A DNA stretch of 64,000 nucleotides. It comes from Diplocarpon mali (taxonomy: Eukaryota > Ascomycota > Leotiomycetes > Helotiales > Drepanopezizaceae). Of the stretch, positions 59,257-64,000 are shown in pieces. The notes under the pieces were generated by a model. The model saw only the letters and a list, made by a program, of their open reading frames with translations, ran no database searches and had not been told where the DNA came from. The translations under genes and the position numbers were made by a program. Every line of letters starts with the position of its first letter. Within the stretch, counting starts at the first letter, position 1. The stretch spans positions 40,347 through 104,346 of the forward strand of contig JAENRP010000149.1 in assembly GCA_024741835.1 (NCBI GenBank). The letters are read 5' to 3'.

Positions 59257-59503
59257 TATAGAGACTTGAGATAGATAGGTCTTGTGATATATATCACATA
59301 ATCGGCGCAGGATAATAGGAGGATAAAAGGGCCATCTTCTATATATAGAGATAGCGCGTATCGCTATAAGTACTAAATATACCTTATACTTAGGACTTAT
59401 TCCTAACATCTTGTCTAAGAGAGCCTACTTATAGTACTTCCTCCTCTTGTTTTTAGGTCTTCCCTTAGGCCTATTCTTGTATTATCTCCCCTTCTATTTT
59501 ATA
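59257..59503 (+). repeat. 5' LTR of the second Gypsy-2 copy
   Basis: About 247 bp, inverted match of 53858-54102 with small indels. Confidence 0.85.
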
Positions 59504-60179
59504 TTAGTGACCTACATAAGGACCGATTTCTTAAGATTTCTATCCTTATATAACCTTATCAATCTCTTAGTTCGCAGATAAAAGACTAGCCTTTTTAAAA
59601 AATACATCTTTAAAATACTTATAGCATTTTAATCAACTTTAAAAACCTTATCCTTAATTGCCTAGTTACTTAAAACTATCGATTTTCATTTAGTAATTAT
59701 TAATAACCTTAGATTTTCCCTTTTCGGCTCTGCTTTAAAAACCCCTATTTTCTTCCTTAACTTTGAGATTTTCAGAATTTTCGGCTTTCTAATATGAAAA
59801 GTTTAGCAAACCTTATAATAGCAATCTTAAATAATAGTAGTTTCGAGTACTTAAGTAATACTAAGCGCAAACTCTAATTGGAAGTGCCTCCTTAGAATCT
59901 TTAGAAATCCGAATCTGATAATTCAACCGCCTTAGCTTAATAGAACTTTAAAAATTGCCTTAGAATTATCTTTAAAGACCCCTTTATTCTAAGGACTAAT
60001 GGGAATTAGCTTAAAGGCTAAGAAGAATCTTAAATATAAACCTTATTTTAGAAATTAGTCTTAGATTAAGTAAACCTTATCTTATTATAATTAGTTGCAA
60101 CGCTCTTATTAGCTATTTAGTACTTACTTAAAATCTCTTAGCAAACTTGGATTAAACTTTTAATAGAATTTGGAATTCT

Positions 60180-61212
60180 ACTTCTAGGCTTAGCCTATAA
60201 GTAAAAGGATAAAAAGATATCTTTAAATAACTTAAGACTACTATTTACTTTTTTAATATTAATATTAGAAAATACTAAAAATAATAATAATTTTAAACTT
60301 TTTATTAACCCTTTATTTAAATCTTTTCAAATTCGTCTTAATTACTTTAAGATTGACTTGGATTTTAAACGTTCTTTAAGCCCTTTTGAATTTTAAAGTA
60401 CTCCTCTTAGCAATCAATCTTATAATATTAAAGCTTTCCCTTTATCCCTTATAGATTCTATCAACTTAGACGGTTAATATAAAACAATAATAGCCGCAGT
60501 TAAGGCTATTACTAATCACTTTCCCCTTCTTAGTTCTCCTAGCGCTCCTTACTTTACAAGCGCTAATATCACTGATTTCTTTAAGTAATATAAGGAAACT
60601 TATTATAATTTTAATATTATATAAAAGGATATGATTTCTTAACTTCCTTACTACTATAATCATATAAGTAAGGATATTATTAAGTCCCTTTTTAAATGGA
60701 AAACTCATAGTTTATAAAAACTCCTTATTAAGGCCCTTAAATCTGAATTCTACGAATTTGATAAATAGTAGATTTATAATACCCTGGCTTTTTTAAAGGA
60801 ATTTATTTTAATCACTTATATTCCTAAGGAACTTAAGAACTATTATCGGACTTTTACTTATATATCGAATACCTTAATCAGCTAGAAAATACTTAGCGAA
60901 GTTGAAAGAGGCCGCCTTTTCTTACTCGGATTACCTACTAGCCTTTAAAATAAGATTATTAAATATTTTAAAATCGATAAGTAAGACCTTATAACCTTTG
61001 CCTTATTTAAGGAATTTTCGGCCTTTACTTTAAAATCAGATCTTAATAAGAGAACTATTGATATTATAGAGTAGGAAAAAGCCTTTACTCCCTTTTATAC
61101 TAAAGACCTTAAGAGCCTGGTCCAAGAATACTCGAAAGCTTTGGAAGTTATAGAAGAGGTAAAGAAGAACCTAATAGTTATACCTTTTACTCGCAGGCCT
61201 AACTTAAGAGTA
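60180..61212. repeat. Two 24-bp palindromes in the second Gypsy-2 copy
   Basis: Copies start at 60180 and 61189. They sit at the same places as 53160 and 44551 in the inverted Gypsy-2, so they were present before the two elements diverged. Confidence 0.8.
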
Positions 61213-62140
61213 AGATCTAACCTTAGAATTAAGGAACTTAAGACCTAATTTATAGAACTTTGAATCTAAAGCTTAAAAACTAAAATTAATAATCTTTTAT
61301 AAGAAAAATAGCATATTCCCTAGTTTGGTAATAGATAAAACTCGGCTACTATAAGCTAACTTAGTAGTTCCTATTACTAGACTCCTGCTTCTTATTATTT
61401 AGAATAACCAGCTAATATAAGAACGCAATAGCTAGCTAAAGAAGGAGGAATTGATCTTAATTAGTATTCTATTAATATTAATACTATAGGGTATTAAGGA
61501 AACGGCAATAGAAGACGATTAACCTGCAACTTTTGCAATAATAAAGAACTTAATTGCGCTTTATATAAGTATTGCAACAATTGCCCTCTTTTCCTTTGTT
61601 TTATTAATACTAGGGTTATATATATTAATAAGTATAAGATGCTTTGCATTAGAGATCCTAAGCTAGACGCTATCTTTATTAAAAAATACTAGAATCGTTT
61701 ATAACTATAGACTATTTAAATAATAATATATAATATAAAGTAAGATAAGGATTTGGCTAAACGGAAGCATATTATTAAAATCAATTCCAAAGTCCTAACT
61801 TATATATATATAGGTCTAGCTAGCAATCTACTTAAGGGAGTACTTATTAATTAAACTTCGAATTAGATTACTATTAAAGTCAGAGGTATTTCTATTTTAA
61901 AGTAGGTTAATAATAATATATTTATTAATATTAATGCTGCTTCTATATCTAAAAACCCTTGGAATACTTAGCGTCCTTTTAGATCTATAACTCCTTTAAT
62001 ATTAATAAAACTAGCTAAAGTCTAGAAATTAATGCGTACAACTTAGGAATCTTAATATAGAGTCTAAATACTAAAAGATACTTAATAATTTAGAACTATA
62101 ATAGATAAGGATAAAGCCGATATAGCAGATGAATTGATTA
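60300..62140 (+). pseudogene. Gag of the second Gypsy-2 copy, RIP-inactivated
   Basis: Segments in order: SPSAPYFTSANITDFFK (about 60535-60585), NHISKDIIKSLFKW, ALKSEFYEFDK, EVERGRLFLLGLPTSL (about 60900-60945), FTRRPNLRVRS (palindrome at 61189, in frame), a Cys-rich stretch CNFCNNKELNCALYKYC (about 61520-61570) and then a hydrophobic stretch FSFVLLILGLYILI. A Cys-rich cluster followed by a membrane-like segment is unusual for gag, and the same pair occurs in Gypsy-2 (44036-44240). TAG/TAA stops prevent expression. Confidence 0.65.
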
Positions 62141-62144
62141 AAGA

Positions 62145-62339
62145 TATTGAGATAGGTGATACAGCTATTACTCTGATGTATTATTATATGATCCTACTGC
62201 TTAGTTAATAGGATATTAATACGTATATAGCTATAAGGAAGAAAGGGGTAACCTTCCTTCCTTAACTCTTACTAATATATCGACTATCGACCTTTAGAAG
62301 TTTCTTATACCTACTACGCCGACTCACTTAAGCTTAATA
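62145..62339 (+). repeat. Copia-F 5' LTR
   Basis: 195 bp, starts TATTGAGATAGG and ends CTTAATA, followed by GGTTATAAGCC at 62340. Confidence 0.9.
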
Positions 62340-62739
62340 GGTTATAAGCCTTAGATAGACTGATAATAGATTATTAACTTCCTTTAGAAAGCACTTGCGC
62401 TATAACTATTAGTAGGAAGTTGAATAAGATTTATAATAAGAGGCGAGCAATCGGCAAATAGGAGGTGTAATTCCCTATTTAGCCAACCTATATTATAAGA
62501 GGTGTGATTCCTTGCTCTATAACCCCTTTGGTACTGCAAGAGGTATAATTCCTTACTTTACTATATTTTATAAGAGGTATGATTCCTTGCGTTATAGCCT
62601 AAAAAAACCCTTTTCGATAAGAGGACTTCCTCCCTATTTAATACTTTTATAATACTTGCTATTTAATCATTTTAACTTTTCAATAGAAGGAATGCCCTTA
62701 ACTATTTAATTTATTTGATTTTAAACACAATTCTATTTA

Positions 62740-64000
62740 AAATGGTAATAGCTTCTGATTCTGATCGAAATACTAGGCCTAAAGACCTCTAATTCTCTTA
62801 AAAGAACTAGCAATAATAGTTCGACGATTTAGAGCTTTACTTTAAGAGCAAAGGTATTAAAATAGCGATTCAAAAGACACTTATTAAATACGCGAGAATA
62901 GCCTCCTATACTCCTTCTACTAATTCGTCTACTTCTACTTTAATAGCTAATACAACTACTAAAGATTTGCCAAATATATTAAATAAGCTTAGCCTAAGAG
63001 CCTTAGTAGATAATAACTAAGATTCCTAAAGGTAAATTTTAAATATAGAAAAGAAGAAGGAGTATAGGCTAGCCTTAGCTAAATGCAAGCTTAAGATTAA
63101 TAGAGGTTTAAGTGATAAAGATAGAGATTTTATTTAAGTTTATAATAATGCAAAGATAAGATAGAATACTTTAAAAGTAAAATACTCTTAGACAATTGCC
63201 TTTAATATTTAATATTTACTATAGTAGATTACTTTATTTTAGTATAGAAAAGATAAAGATAGTAAAGATATAGATATAAATATAGACTCTACTTAGTCTA
63301 TATTATATAAAGTAAGGAGGAGAGTAAGAGCCGCAGATCCTAGGATAGCTATGACTTTTAAGGAAACTTAGCTTTTTAATTTCCTACTTAATAGCCTCTC
63401 TCTTAAGTTCGCTATTATAAAACAATCTCTTTTTATCTAATCTAACCTTAAGATCTATAAGAAGATCGACCTCCTTCGAACTGTTGAGTAAGACCTTAAA
63501 GGACGCTTTAAATCGGCAAATATCGCATTATAAGGTAATAATAAGCTTAAGAAGAGGAAGGAGCGCAGGATAAGCCCTTAAGCTTATTAGGGATACTACT
63601 TTTATAATAGTACTTATAATATTACTAATTGTAAAGTTAGAAGGCAATTGATTAATATAGTCGCTAGCTTTAATATTAAGAAGTAATTAAAGCAAAAGTT
63701 AAGAAGTAAATTACTCTTATCCTATTAAAGGCCGCAACTACTAAGGAAAGGCAAAGGAAAAGGCTATTTAATTAGAACTTTAGCAGATACCTTTAATAAT
63801 AATAGTAGGTTATTTGAATTTAAATCTACTTTTGATAATTCAAATGATAATTATAATAAAGATACCTATATCTTAAAAGCCGATCTCTATAAGATCTTTA
63901 AATCTAATTAGTATAGTAATACTAATTATATAGTATATATAATTAATAAATCCTACCTATTTAAAGGCCCGCTTACTAAAATAAAAAGGCGCTTTATTAA
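62740..64000 (+). pseudogene. Copia-F gag, partial, RIP-inactivated
   Basis: Colinear with 56320-57590 in Copia-E, with mostly transition differences and stops in similar places. Truncated by the window edge. Confidence 0.65.

Larger units (their letters stand above)
59257..62144 (+). mobile_element. Second Gypsy-2 family element, 5' part
   Basis: An LTR, leader and gag in plus orientation, interrupted at 62145 by Copia-F. Colinear with the inverted 53858-52482 and 44876-43600 stretches of Gypsy-2, without the Copia-B insertion, so it shows what the uninterrupted Gypsy-2 gag looks like. Confidence 0.8.
62145..64000 (+). mobile_element. Copia-F, 5' end, continues beyond the window
   Basis: Same family as Copia-C and Copia-E. 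Starts with a 195-bp LTR, then the primer site, then gag. It runs off the right edge. Confidence 0.85.

Noticed and set aside
5597..64000. Centromere or subtelomere
   Set aside because: A RIP-ed retroelement nest of this kind is common at centromeres and chromosome ends, but no telomere repeat or other specific signal is visible. It cannot be decided from sequence.
5597..64000. Starship-type giant transposon or DNA transposon cargo
   Set aside because: No tyrosine recombinase or transposase motif was found; all identified boundaries are LTRs.

Overview
The window is nuclear DNA of a filamentous ascomycete (probably Pezizomycotina). The evidence is short introns with CTAAC/CTGAC branch points, a P450 of a fungal type, fungal Copia and chromodomain Gypsy retrotransposons, and very heavy repeat-induced point mutation (RIP). 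RIP shows as CpA-to-TpA decay that turns Gln and Trp codons into stops and the catalytic YVDD/YLDD of several reverse transcriptases into YIND/YLNN/YIDN.

Bases 1-5596 are ordinary, GC-balanced DNA. They hold one intact two-exon multipass membrane-protein gene (about 524-2216), a 3 x 107-bp tandem repeat, and a decayed cytochrome P450 pseudogene (about 3480-4852). The P450 keeps two intact introns and the heme-binding loop, but has a stop codon, frameshifts and a deletion that removes the I-helix.

From 5597 to the end the window is a Russian-doll nest of retrotransposons. The outer element is Copia-A (minus strand, 5597-9799 plus 54510-55715). It is split by chromovirus Gypsy-1 (9800-54509; paired 277-bp LTRs, 5-bp target duplication AGTAT). 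Gypsy-1 in turn holds Copia-D (16385-24410; 299-bp LTRs, duplication ACTAC) and Gypsy-2 (about 24612-54102; 245-bp LTRs). Gypsy-2 holds Copia-C (32671-38768; 195-bp LTRs, duplication ATATC) and Copia-B (44882-52476; 198-bp LTRs, duplication CTAGC). Right of 55716, Copia-E has landed in the LTR of Copia-A and is interrupted by a second Gypsy-2 family copy, which is itself interrupted by Copia-F running off the window. Removing the inserts leaves elements of about 5.6 kb (Copia-A), 7.2 kb (Gypsy-1) and 15.8 kb (Gypsy-2).

The most unusual features are four. First, about 49 copies of a 24-bp imperfect palindrome sit in unrelated Copia and Gypsy elements, in frame wherever I checked. Second, Gypsy-2 is oversized and carries two mutually homologous ORFs of unknown function downstream of pol. 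Third, Copia-B contains a GC-rich, little-mutated antisense Ala/Pro-rich and Cys-rich region between RNase H and its 3' LTR. Fourth, three Copia families share a primer-binding site that looks like an initiator-tRNA-Met anticodon-half site. No RNA genes, CRISPR arrays or origins were recognised. There is one 69-base N gap (25043-25111).
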